This document shows positions 38,459 through 49,382 of a DNA stretch of 64,000 bases, piece by piece; position 1 is the stretch's first letter; every line of letters starts with the position of its first letter. The translations under genes were made by a program, and so were the position numbers. The DNA is taken from NCBI GenBank assembly GCA_963277665.1, contig OY728121.1, forward strand, positions 954,402,097 through 954,466,096, read 5' to 3'. This stretch comes from Viscum album. Its lineage: Eukaryota; Streptophyta; Magnoliopsida; Santalales; Viscaceae. A model generated the notes under the pieces. The model ran no database searches, was not told the DNA's origin, and was given only the letters and a program-made list of their open reading frames with translations.

Positions 38459-40525
38459 TGTAACACCCCAAGATTTCATAGTACGTTATTTCTTCAAAGT
38501 AATTCAACAACTTGCACTACATGCAACACTGAGTTCAAGCGCACCACGACTTATCAAACTAGCCGTTCAAAAGCAGTTATGAATAATAGTAACTGAATTT
38601 GAACTATATACAATCCTTATAATTTTAGAATCCATATTATGAGTTTCTTAGACATAATGTAAGAACTAATTCATTTTTTTAGCTAAAAGAATTATTTTTC
38701 AAAAAATGCACTTTTACCGCCTTTTAATGGTGAACCCTTTTTAAATCCAATATTTGAAACTTTTATATATTGAATTTGACAAAATAAACTTTTTCTTTAG
38801 AATTGGGACATAATAATTTAGTTTAAATAAAGTTTTGGTGTTTTTATGATAACTTTCTTATTTAGGTGAATAGTGAAAAATACTATATTTTAACTGAAAA
38901 CAACTTTTTTAATCAAAATAATTTATAGTGTTAAATTATAAATTTTAATGGTTTTGAAGTATGTATAGAATATATTTTTAGCATTTAATCCCAATGCTGG
39001 TCATTGTATGTAATTTTACTTTGAAATTGGACATAAAAAATTGTCAATCTTTTGATAGTTATTGTTTCTTAAAAATAAGCCTTTTGGTTTTGATAACGAG
39101 AATTAATTTTATATTAATAAATGCAACTTATATGTTTTGAATTTGGTAAAATAGACTTCATTTTTAAATTCAGAATGTCAAAATTATCTTAGGCTGATTT
39201 TTTGGTATTTTTCTGAAAACATTCAATTTTTGATGAATAGTGAAAACACAAAGTTATTGTTTAAAACCGAATTTTTATTTAAATAATTATTTATTTTATT
39301 TAAATTTATTTTAGTTCAAAATAGATACATACTACCTATATATGTTCAATGTAATTCATTGAAGTCATTTTATAATAAGTTTAGATATATAAAAATTTTA
39401 TTTAAATTTTAACGTCTTTTACCCACCTCCTAGGAGCATTTTTAAATTTACATAAAACTTAATTTTACGCTATTGGGAGTTGAATTTCAAAAATACAAGA
39501 GAAATGGTTTATATTGAGGAGTAAAATGTGGTTCAATAATTTTTTTTGGGTGAATAGTAACTTTTTACTTTTATTTACCACATCTAAAAGTAAATAGAGT
39601 AATTAAGGGTAAACATGATATTATTATTACCCAAAAACTTGTCCTAATTATATTAGATAAGTTTAATTCGACCAAAAACAACCTTAGGAATAAAATATGA
39701 CCCTTTAGATCCACTTAGATTAAATTAAGACATTTATTATTAGTTTATTTAAAGAAGAGTTAAAAGAGTTAAAATCAAAGTTTAATAACTAAACCATTTT
39801 TAATATAGGGTTATACATAAGATATATTCGACTATAAATATTAATTAGAAATATAAAAGTATTTTATACATAATGGTATTTTATTTATAATTTATAGATT
39901 TTAAATAATTAAATTTATTAATGACACAATGATGATGCCGTAATTACCTTAATAAAGAAAGAATCAAATAAATGGTATTATAAATATTAAAATAAATATT
40001 ATTTCAAAGTTTTATGACATCGAAGAATTTTATAGGTTAATATGACATGTTAGTATTGATTCAATGTATTATTTTTTAAGTACTCATGCTGTTATTATTT
40101 TAACAAAAAAAAATACCAAATAGTGTCAAAATTGACATAAAATAGTTTTTAAAACAAATATTAGATTATTAATTAATATAATGGTCCTAAAAATCTAAGG
40201 TTTGGAAAAAATACTTATATAATAATTTATATGACATTAATGAACCAATTTGTGTATTATTGGTAGTATATAGTAGGTTTATTAACCATATAGTGTATGA
40301 ATACAAGAAGACACGATAAAAGTAAAATTATTTAACTTAGAGTTAAATATAAATTATAAGGTTAAAGTGGTAACATAAACTTGTCTAAAACCTATTGGTT
40401 GAGAGGATTTAGACCCATAACTACCGTATACTCTAAATAAGTCAATTTTAGGCCATTTTAAACAGAATATGAATTTATTATAAAATAATATTTTAAGTTT
40501 TTCCAAAGGTGCCCCTCACACCTCT

Positions 40526-40534
40526 TATAAAAGA
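40526..40534 (+). promoter_or_regulatory. TATA box of LTR 5
   Basis: TATAAAAGA at offset 2067. The following G+C-rich bases have changed (GAAAACTT instead of GGGCACTT). Confidence 0.6.
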
Positions 40535-40870
40535 AAACTTCCCCTTCTCTCAAATTCACACCTACAAAGACATTTGGCTCGGCCAACCCCTGCCCAAATA
40601 TACTCCCAACTATCCTAAATTCATCATAGGGGCCTTTCCTTGGTCAGAAAGACAACATAAGGATCCATTTTGATCAAATCAAAAGGAATAACCAGAAGAA
40701 GAGGTAATGATTTCACCACCCTCTTTCAAGTTCTCTTATTCTTCCACTTACTCTTTCTTTGTTGTTTCCATTCTAAAATAATAATTCTAGTATCCTATAT
40801 ATATTTTGATGTTATTATAAATATGGAACAAATAAATTCATTATTCTATCCATCTTAAGAATGATAATGT

Positions 40871-41311
40871 CACCATGCGTGCGTATGTACGGCTTACCAT
40901 CTCCACGCCATGGTGTAATTTGTCATTCAACACTATGTTATTTGGATGGATATAATGATGAGTAATATGTATATAAATAATGCAAATAACATGATAATAT
41001 CTCTATAAAATTAATATACCATCCAATTACACACCTTTAAGGAAATGATATTGTCGCTCGTGCGTACATACAAATTACCCTCTCCACGACGTGATGATAT
41101 TCACTTCCACGTTCTCCATTCATCGACGATTATAAATATATATATTACTAATAAGTATGTAATATATGACATAATAATGCTACTGGATATATATATATAT
41201 ATATATATATATATCTGTACTTAAAAATATTTTATTCACTTAGTTCTGTTCAATATGATAGGAAAAAGGATGCATCGTTTATGCGTACGTACGTCTCCAT
41301 AAACATTGTTT
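40871..41311 (+). other. Stem-loop cluster A/B/C in LTR 5
   Basis: A is 40871-40915, B 41051-41097 and C 41270-41311. C is 42 nt instead of 50: eight bases are missing, leaving CGTACGTACG followed by TCTC. That removes the inner ACGG/CCGT hairpin but keeps the palindrome and most of the outer stem. A has CGTATGTACG and B has CGTACATACA, all C-to-T or G-to-A changes. Confidence 0.75.
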
Positions 41312-42312
41312 ATCATTTCATATATATGTCTATTATACATATTTATATTCTAAATATATAGGATATATAAATCATTTTTTATATTAGAGAATTATTTAAA
41401 TCTTGATCTAAGTGATACAATCAAGATTAACAAGTTAAAACACGTACGATAAAGAACGTGATTTTTACCAGAAATTTTAATTTAACATGGAAATTATTAT
41501 TAAATGGATAGTATAAAGTCATAATTGAATCATTTATGATATCATAAATATTAATATGGTTCTCATATAATTTAATAACATAATAATATCTTCATATATG
41601 AGGTTAAACGTACCCTCAACTAAAGGAATGTTCAAGGTAAGGGTTAATTCCTCAATCTCATTATTATCAGAGATTGTTTATGTGTAAGTATTTACTGGGT
41701 CATATTTCTCATCCATGTCCATTTTTCATAAAAATCATTTCAAAATGAATATTTTAAGGATTTGTGAAATGCACTCTTTATCAAGATCAGAATTTTAAAT
41801 GTTTTAAAGATTAATCTTTCTAAATCTTTTTAATTAATGTCCATGTTTTCAAAATGATTTTAAGGATTTATTTATATGGACATGAATGATTTGAAATGAT
41901 AATTCTTTTCAAAAGTTTCAAAGTGGTATCAGACAATTTGATTCAAAAATCTCTTTTAAATTACTTCCTTTATAAATGTTTGACTTTTAATTGATTTTAC
42001 AAAAAGGATATTTCTCTCAAAAAGTTTTACTATCATTTTCAACTATGTCCGCATCCTTTACTGGATATTATTTTTGATTGAGGTTGATTTATTATCATAA
42101 AATCTTCCATATTGTATTGAATGAGTTTTGATATGTTTGACTATGGATGTTCTATTTTCATACCATTCATGGTTTATGGTTAGTGTATTGACATTTTGTT
42201 TTCTAGTTTTAATACGAATATATATGTAATATTTCAACATATTCATATGAGGAATGTATTGGACTTAGTAAGTGACGGGATGAACCCACTATAGCTCCTC
42301 GATGCATCAGTA

Positions 42313-42420
42313 GGTCTCATGAGACAACTAGACGTGGAATTGGCTGAGGCCTTTCCCAATTTGAGATATGGTTTTGGCCGAGGCCTTAATCATTTTTAGA
42401 CGTCTTGACCGAGGCCTTGA
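42313..42420 (+). repeat. Palindrome and triple GGCYGAGGCC motif, LTR 5
   Basis: GTCTCATGAGAC (42314-42325) is intact. The three following copies are TTGGCTGAGGCCTT, TTGGCCGAGGCCTT and TTGACCGAGGCCTT. Confidence 0.5.
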
Positions 42421-42939
42421 CAAATGTTTCAGAATGTCCGGCATTATACATTCCCTCATTATGAAAATAATATTGATGGTTTATGTGGTCATTAGACTAG
42501 TAGAATACCGATGATTATGTTTTATTATAGACTTATTTACTCAGCTCATATTCCTTCCATAAAAGTATTCATGTTTATTTTTGGTAAAGGCATGTGGTTT
42601 CAATTATTCACCATGCTTAATATTTATGTTATCTTTCGCTGTATTGCTTACCCTTACTGAGCATTTGAGATCACCCCTTTTGTATATTTCATTTTTCGAG
42701 GATTCCAAGAAGTGTATTATGATTGATATGCAGGATTAAGCTAAAGGTAATAATGGTGTTCTCAAAGAACTATTTTTTTTGTATTGTATGTTAGAAAGTG
42801 TAATGTAATTTTCATGTATGAAATCAATTTTCCAAGACTGATAAACTGATCAGCCTTTCGGGACTTGATTCTTTGTCATCATGACAATGTATTAAAATAA
42901 TTCACCGACTCTGTGAATCTAGGGTAGAGGCATTATAGT

Positions 42940-42951
42940 TGGTATCAGAGG
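42940..42951 (+). other. Primer binding site, unit 5
   Basis: TGGTATCAGAGG, one base different from the tRNA-iMet complement, two bases after the LTR end. Confidence 0.8.
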
Positions 42952-43433
42952 AAGTTTAACAATAACCTTGGAAACTAGATCTAGATAAACTCTGATTAGA
43001 GCACATTAACATAATATAGACTTTTAGGATTAGTATTCAAGAACATCCTAGAATTTTGGTAATGTAGAGATTTTGTGATTTTTACAAGAAAATGAATCCC
43101 TATTTGGATTCGAGCTGGTAGAGGCGGCTCTGGCACAGATGTACCTAGGGGTAAAACCCAAAAAAACCGCTTTGATCTTGACTCGAATGGGAACTGGTGC
43201 ACGACAATGGTCCTTACTGCACTTTTGGTTACAACACTCCTGGGGGATATTTTTAGGATAATTCTCATTTTCTTTACAAATCATTATGAAAGATTTACAA
43301 GTATATACCTCCTCAAGGAAATTATTTTTATGGATTATATCCATAAACTTTTCAATTTACATTATGTATTTTACATGTTTGGAATGATTCATTTCAATTC
43401 ATAAACTGACATAGTGTATGCCATTGTATAGAA

Positions 43434-43952
43434 ATGATGCCTAGTAGAAGGAATGTGAACTCCAGCAATACGTATGATCCAAAGAGTAAGAATGATCACA
43501 TCTTTCACAGTATTATGCCAACATTTAGAAGGGAAATAGTCTCCTTTGTATTCTCAACATATGAAGAAATAATATCATGTGTTAATAAGATACGTAAAGA
43601 ATTCTATGAGTCCATTGGTTTTGAAGAGAAGCAAGAGAATAAAAGGATGGAAGTGAGAAAGATGGATAAAGGGAAGAGGTAAAAGATGTATTTTCCCATA
43701 TGTGATAACTGTGGAAAGAATCCCCTTGGTAAATGCTCGAAGGGAATGTGAGTTTGTTATAAGTGTGGAGAAAAAGGACACCAATTACGTGATTTCATGG
43801 GTAAGAAAAAAGTTTCCAATGTAAAATGATTCATCTTAAAGGAGTTGGGACACTACGTGAATCAATGTCCAAATCATCAGAGTATACCCCAAATGCTGCT
43901 ATTGGATAAGAATAAAGTTATGATACTACTGAAGATGAAGAGGAATGATTAA
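43434..43952 (+). pseudogene. gag: Mini-gag pseudogene, unit 5
   Basis: 172 codons, 516 bp from ATG to stop. The only copy open through codon 56 (GAA instead of TAA), so its first 82 codons give the best view of the N-terminus: MMPSRRNVNSSNTYDP, then the capsid-tail motif F...REIVSFVFSTYEEI, then a Lys/Glu-rich linker. Stops follow at codons 83, 106 and 132; the last is shared with unit 2. The middle module has its final Cys changed to Arg, and His in the first module is Pro. Confidence 0.72.
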
Positions 43953-44461
43953 GAGTTATTATGTTGTGATTAAAGTATTGTGTCATTTTAGTGTTGTATC
44001 AATGATGTACTGGTTATATGAGTTATGAAAATAAATAAGGATTATACTACAGTAATATTTCATTGGGAATTTGAGATTATATGGTCATGATACTAAGGTA
44101 GTAATTTTGGAATAAGAGATGGTTGATTTTCATATATTATATTGGATATTCTTGACTATATTGGAACTGATTAATGATTTGTGTATTCCATCATTGTTGG
44201 AGTTTACAACATTTTTGGATAGAAGGAGTTTATCCAGTATTCTATAAGGAATAAGGGAGCATGAATGTAATCAATAAGGTTTTATGCTAATTCAGGATGT
44301 TGTAGTGTTTTAAAAGAATACATGATGAAGGTGTTCACATGTTATTACGTGGCAAAAAAGATCTTCATCGTGTTTACCTTCCTTATAAATATGGACTGTG
44401 AGTTTGGACAGAAGTATTTTGGATAAATTTAGTTTGAGATTATTTTTATATTTCCATAAAA

Positions 44462-44578
44462 AGGACAACATGGAGGTCCGGCGGCAACCCACCGCGTCTG
44501 GCAAGGCCATGAGACTTGAACCCACAACCGAAGGGCGACAAGGGTGTATCACCTACCACTGACCCACATGATGTCCTA
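44462..44578 (-). mobile_element. SINE-like tRNA-derived segment, internal 5
   Basis: Box A complement CCTACCACTGACCC and box B complement GACTTGAACCCAC are retained. The G+C-rich head reads TGGAGGTCCGGCGGCAAC on the plus strand. Confidence 0.5.
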
Positions 44579-44888
44579 GATTGAATAATCTAGTTTTTAA
44601 GGGTCTGATAGGTAATTTATAAATTCATTATTTTTGGAACCCTATACGATTAAGATAAATAGATTTTTTTTTTTGAAATCTTTTGGAGTGAAAGATGAGT
44701 TTGTAGTAGGAATTAGTTAAAGGATGTAACTCTACATATCAAGTATATGTATATATATATATATTCCCTCTTATTAAGGCTAAATTTTATTAACCCAATT
44801 TCTAATATGAGTTATCCACATAGGTATGTTCTATTTTTAACCTTTTATTTTAGATGAAAATTTTAAAATAGTGAGGATGCAATTTATT

Positions 44889-44902
44889 GAAGGAGGGAAG
44901 AA
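44889..44902 (+). other. Polypurine tract before LTR 6
   Basis: GAAGGAGGGAAGAA, followed by TTTAACACCCC, where the LTR's terminal TG has become TT. Confidence 0.75.
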
Positions 44903-46978
44903 TTTAACACCCCAAGATTTTATAGTACATTATTTCTTCAAAGTAATTCAATAACTTTCACTACACACAACATTGAGTTCAAGCAAACCACGACTTACCA
45001 AACTAGCCGTTCAAAAGTGGTTATGAATAATAATAATTTAATTTTGAACTATATACAATACTTATAAATTTAGAATCCATATTTTGAGTTTCTTAGAAAT
45101 AATGTAAGAAATAATTCATTTTTTCAGATAAGAGAAGTATTTTTCAAAAAATGCACCTTTACCACCATCTAATGGTGAACCCTTTTTAAATACAATATTT
45201 GAAACTTTTATATATTAAATTTGAAAAAATAAACTTTTTCTTTATAATCGGGACATAAGAATTTAGTTTCAATAAATTTTTGGTGTTTTTTGATAACTTT
45301 CATATTTGGGTGAATAGTGAAAAATACTATATTGTAAGTGAAAACAACTTTTTTAATCAAAATGATATATAGTGTAAAATTATATATTTTAATGGTTTGG
45401 AAGTATGAATAGATTATATTTTTACCATTTAATCCAATTCTGGTCATTGTTAGTAATTTCACTTTGAAATTGGACATAAACAAGTGTCAATCTTATGATA
45501 GTTATTGTTTTCTTAAAAATACGCCTTTTGGTTTTGACAACAGGAATTAATTTTAAATTATTAAATACAACTTATATGTTTTTAATTTGGTAAAATAGAC
45601 TTCATTTTTGAATTCTTAATATAAAAATTAGCTTAGTGGGAATTTTTTGGTATTTTTCTGAAAACTTTCAATTTTTGATGAATAGTGAAAAACACTAAGT
45701 TATTGTTTGAAACCGACTTTTTATTTAAATAATTATTTATTTTATTTAAATTTATTTTAGGTCAAAATAGATATATAGTACCTATATATGTTCAATTTAA
45801 TTCATTGGAGTCATTTTGTAATAAGTTTAGATGTATAAAAATTTTATTTAAATTTGACCATCTTTTACCCACCTCCTAAGAGCATTTGAAAATTTACATA
45901 AAACATAATTTTACCGCTTATGTGAGTTTAATTTCAAAAATACAAGAGACATGGTTAATGTCAAAGAGTAAAATTTGGTTTAATAAGATACAAATAATTT
46001 TTGGTGAATTGTAAATTTTTACTTTTATTTACCATAGTTAAAAGTTAATAGAGTAATTATGGGTAAAAATGATATTATTATTACCCTAAAAGATGTCCAA
46101 ATTATATTGGATAAGTTTAATTCCACCAAAAACAACCTTAGGAATAAAATACTACCCTTTAGGTCCACTTGGATTAGATTAAGACATTTATTATTATTTT
46201 ATTTAAAGAATAGTTAAAAGAGTTAAAATATAGTTTAATAAATAAACCATTTTTAATATAGGGTTATACATAAGATAAATTCGTCTATAAATATTCATTA
46301 TAAATCAAAATATATTTCATACATAATTTTAGTTTATTTATAATTTTTAGAGGATAAATAATGAAATATATTAATGACACAATGATGATGCCGTAATTAC
46401 CTTATTAATGAAAGAGTCAAATAAATGGTATTATAAATATTAAAATAAATATAATTTCAAAGTTTTTATGACATTAATAAATTTTATAGGTGAATATGAC
46501 ATGGTATTATTGATTCAATGTAATTTTTTTGAAGTAATCATGCTTTTATTATTTAAAAAAAACAAATACCAAATTGTGTCAAAATTGACTTAAAATAGTT
46601 TTTAAAACAAATATTATATTATTAATTGATATAATGGTCCTAAAAATCTATGTTTTGGAAAAAATACTTATATAAAAATATATATGAAATTAATGAACCA
46701 ATTTGGGTTCGATTGGCAGTATATAGTAAGTTTATTAACCATATAGTGTAAGAATACAAGAAGACACAATTACAGTTAAATTATTTAACTTACAGTTAAA
46801 TCTAAATGTTAAGGTTCAAATTATAACCTAAACTTGTCTAAATCCTATTGGTTGAGAGTATTTCGACCCATCCCCACCCTAGACTCTAAATAAGTAACTT
46901 TTAAGCCATTATAAACTGAATATGAATTTATTACAAAATAATATCTTAAGTTTCTCCAAAGGTGCCCCTCACCCCTCT

Positions 46979-46987
46979 TATAAAAGG
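46979..46987 (+). promoter_or_regulatory. TATA box of LTR 6
   Basis: TATAAAAGG at offset 2076 in the consensus context. If active, this terminal copy would read out into the right flank. Confidence 0.62.
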
Positions 46988-47323
46988 GCACTTCACCTTC
47001 TCTCAAATTCACACCTCCAAAGCCATTTGGATCAGAAAAACCCAGCCAAAATATCCCCCCAACTATCCTAAGTTCATCCTAGAAGCCTTACTTTGGTTAT
47101 AAAACCAACCTAAGGAGCCCTTTTGATCAAATCAAAAGGAAAAAATCGAAGAAGAGGTAATGATTTCACCACCCTCTTTCAAGTTCTCTTATTCTTCCAC
47201 TTACTATTTCTTTTTTGTTTCCATTATAAAATAATAACTCTAGTATATTATACATATTATGATGTTATTATAAATATTAGACAACTATATCCATTATTAT
47301 ATCCATCTTATGAATGATAATGT

Positions 47324-47756
47324 CACCATGCGTGCGTACATACGGCTTACCATCTACACGTCGTGGTGTAATTTGTTATTCAACACTATGTTATTTGGAT
47401 GGATATAATGATGAGTAATATGTATATAAATAATGAAAATAACATGATAATTTCTATTTAAAATTAATATACCATCCAATTCCACACCTTTAAGAAAATC
47501 ATATTGTCTCTTGTGCATACGTACGGATTACCGTCTCCACGACGCAATGAGATTCATTTCCACGTTCACCATTCATCAATGATTATAAAAATATATATTA
47601 CTAATAAGTATGTAATATAAGACATAATAACACTATTGGATATATATATATAAGTACTTACATATATCTTATTCACTTAGTTCCATTCAATACGATAGGA
47701 AAATGGAAACAACGTTTATGCGTACGTACGGACTACCATCTCCATAAACGGTGTTT
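47324..47756 (+). other. Stem-loop cluster A/B/C in LTR 6
   Basis: A is 47324-47368, B 47504-47550 and C 47707-47756. C keeps CGTACGTACG and GGACTACC. A has CGTACATACG and B has CATACGTACG. A's stem pair G-C has become a G-U wobble (CACGTC strand). Confidence 0.77.
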
Positions 47757-48758
47757 TCATTTCATATATAAGACTATTATACATATTTATATTATTAGTA
47801 TATATGATATATAAATAATGTTTTATATTCTTGAAGTATTTAAATCATGATATATGTGATACAATCAAGAGTAACAAGTTAAAACACGTACGATAAAGAA
47901 AGCGATTATTACCAAAAATGTTAGGTTAACATGGAAATTATTATTAAATGGGTAGTATAAAGTCATAATTGAATCATATATGATATCATAAATATTAATA
48001 TGGTTCTGGTATAATTTAATAACATAATATGATCTTCATAGAAGAGGTTAAACGTACCCTCGACTAAAGGAATTTTCAAGGTAAGGGTTAATTCCCTAAT
48101 CTCATTATTATCCGATATTGTTTATGTGTAAGTATTTACTAGGACATTTTTATCATCCATGTCCATTTTTCATAAAAATGATTTCAAAATGAATATTTTA
48201 GGGATTTTTGAAAGGTACTCTTTATCAAGATCAGAATTTTAAATGTTTTAAATATTTATCTTTTTAAATCTTTTTAATTAATGTCCATGTTTTCAAAATG
48301 ATTTTAATGATTTATTTATATGGACATGAATGTTTTGAAATGATAATTATTTTCAAAAGTTTCAAAGTTTTATGGGACACTTTTATTGAAAAATCTCTTT
48401 TAAATTACTTCCTTTTCAAATGCGTGACTTTTAAATGATTTTACAAAAAGTATATTTCTCTCAAAAAGTTTTACTCATCATTTTCAACTATGTCAGCATC
48501 CTTTACTGGATATTATTTTTGATTGAGTTTGATTTATTATAAAAAAATCTTCAATATTGTATTGAATGAATTATGATATGTTTGACTATGGATGTTCTAT
48601 TTTTATACCATTCATGGTTTATGGTCGACGTATTGACATTTGATATGCTAGTTTTAATAAAAATCTTTATGTTATATATCAACATTTTCATATGAGGAAT
48701 GTATTGGACTTAGTAAGTGACAGGTGGAGCCCGCTATAGCTCCTCGATGCATCGGTAG

Positions 48759-48864
48759 GTCTCATGAGACAACTAGATGTGAAATTGGCCAAGGACTTTC
48801 TTATTTTGAGATATGGTTTTGGTCGAGGCCTTAACCATTTTTAGACATCTTGGCCGAGGCCTTG
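48759..48864 (+). repeat. Palindrome and triple GGCYGAGGCC motif, LTR 6
   Basis: GTCTCATGAGAC (48759-48770) is intact. Copies are TTGGCCAAGGACTT, TTGGTCGAGGCCTT and TTGGCCGAGGCCTT. Confidence 0.5.
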
Positions 48865-49382
48865 AAAAAATGTTTCAGAATGTCTGAAATTATACATTCC
48901 CTCATTATGAAAAAAATATTGATGGTTAATGTGGTCATTTGACTAGTAGAATACCCATTATTAGGTTTTATTATAGCATTATTTACTCAGCTCATATTCC
49001 TTCAATAAAGGTATTCATGTTTATTATTAGTAAAGTCATGTGGTTTCAATTATTTACCATGATTAATATTTATATTATCTTCCACTGTATTACTTACCCT
49101 TACTGAGCATTTGAGCTCACCCCTTTCATATATTTCATTTTCCCAGGATTCCAAGAAGTGTATTTTGATTGATATGCGTGGTTAATCTAAAGGGAATAAT
49201 GGAGTTCTCAAAGAAATATTTTTTTGTATTGTATGTTAGAAAGTGTAATGTAATGTTCGTGTATGCAATCTATTTTCCAAGACTGCTAAACTAATCAGTA
49301 TTTCGAGACTTGATTCCTTGTCATCATGCCAATGTATTAAAATAATGCACCGACTCTAGGAATCTTAGGTCGGGGTGTTAGA

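Larger units (their letters stand above)
38459..42937 (+). repeat. Array LTR 5 (4479 bp)
   Basis: Starts TGTAACACCCCAAGATTTC and ends GGCATTATA. The closest relative by shared variants is LTR 2. It has the longest (AT)n tract after stem-loop B (about 41187-41215) and an 8-base loss in stem-loop C. Confidence 0.88.
42938..44902 (+). mobile_element. Internal region 5 (1965 bp)
   Basis: Last internal region of the array. Same layout, subtype shared with internal 2, with the mini-gag at 43434-43952 and the SINE-like segment at 44462-44578. Confidence 0.8.
12669..49382 (+). mobile_element. Tandem LTR-retrotransposon array, 6 LTRs and 5 internal regions
   Basis: One chain of alternating LTRs (4479-4489 bp) and pol-less internal regions (1959-1967 bp), all in the same orientation. 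Every LTR-to-internal junction has a tRNA-iMet-type PBS and every internal-to-LTR junction has a purine tract. LTR ends form the inverted repeat TGTAACACCCC / GGGGCGTTACA. The gag zinc knuckles resemble plant Ty3/gypsy chromoviruses, and the LTR ends and PBS are also usual for that group. The array is bounded by a single ATATT target duplication, so I infer one insertion expanded by unequal LTR-LTR recombination. Units differ at roughly one base in ten by eye, so the expansion is old. No copy could encode its own movement. Confidence 0.88.
44903..49382 (+). repeat. Array LTR 6 (4480 bp, terminal)
   Basis: The outermost 3' LTR. Starts TTTAACACCCCAAGATTTT and ends GGGGTGTTAGA. No PBS follows; instead ATATT, the target duplication, then unrelated DNA. 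This is what a true 3' terminus should look like and marks the end of the array. Confidence 0.88.

Noticed and set aside
12669..49382. Independent nested or adjacent insertions instead of a tandem array
   Set aside because: No inner target duplications. Each LTR shares its borders with internal regions on both sides, and ATATT occurs only at the outer ends.
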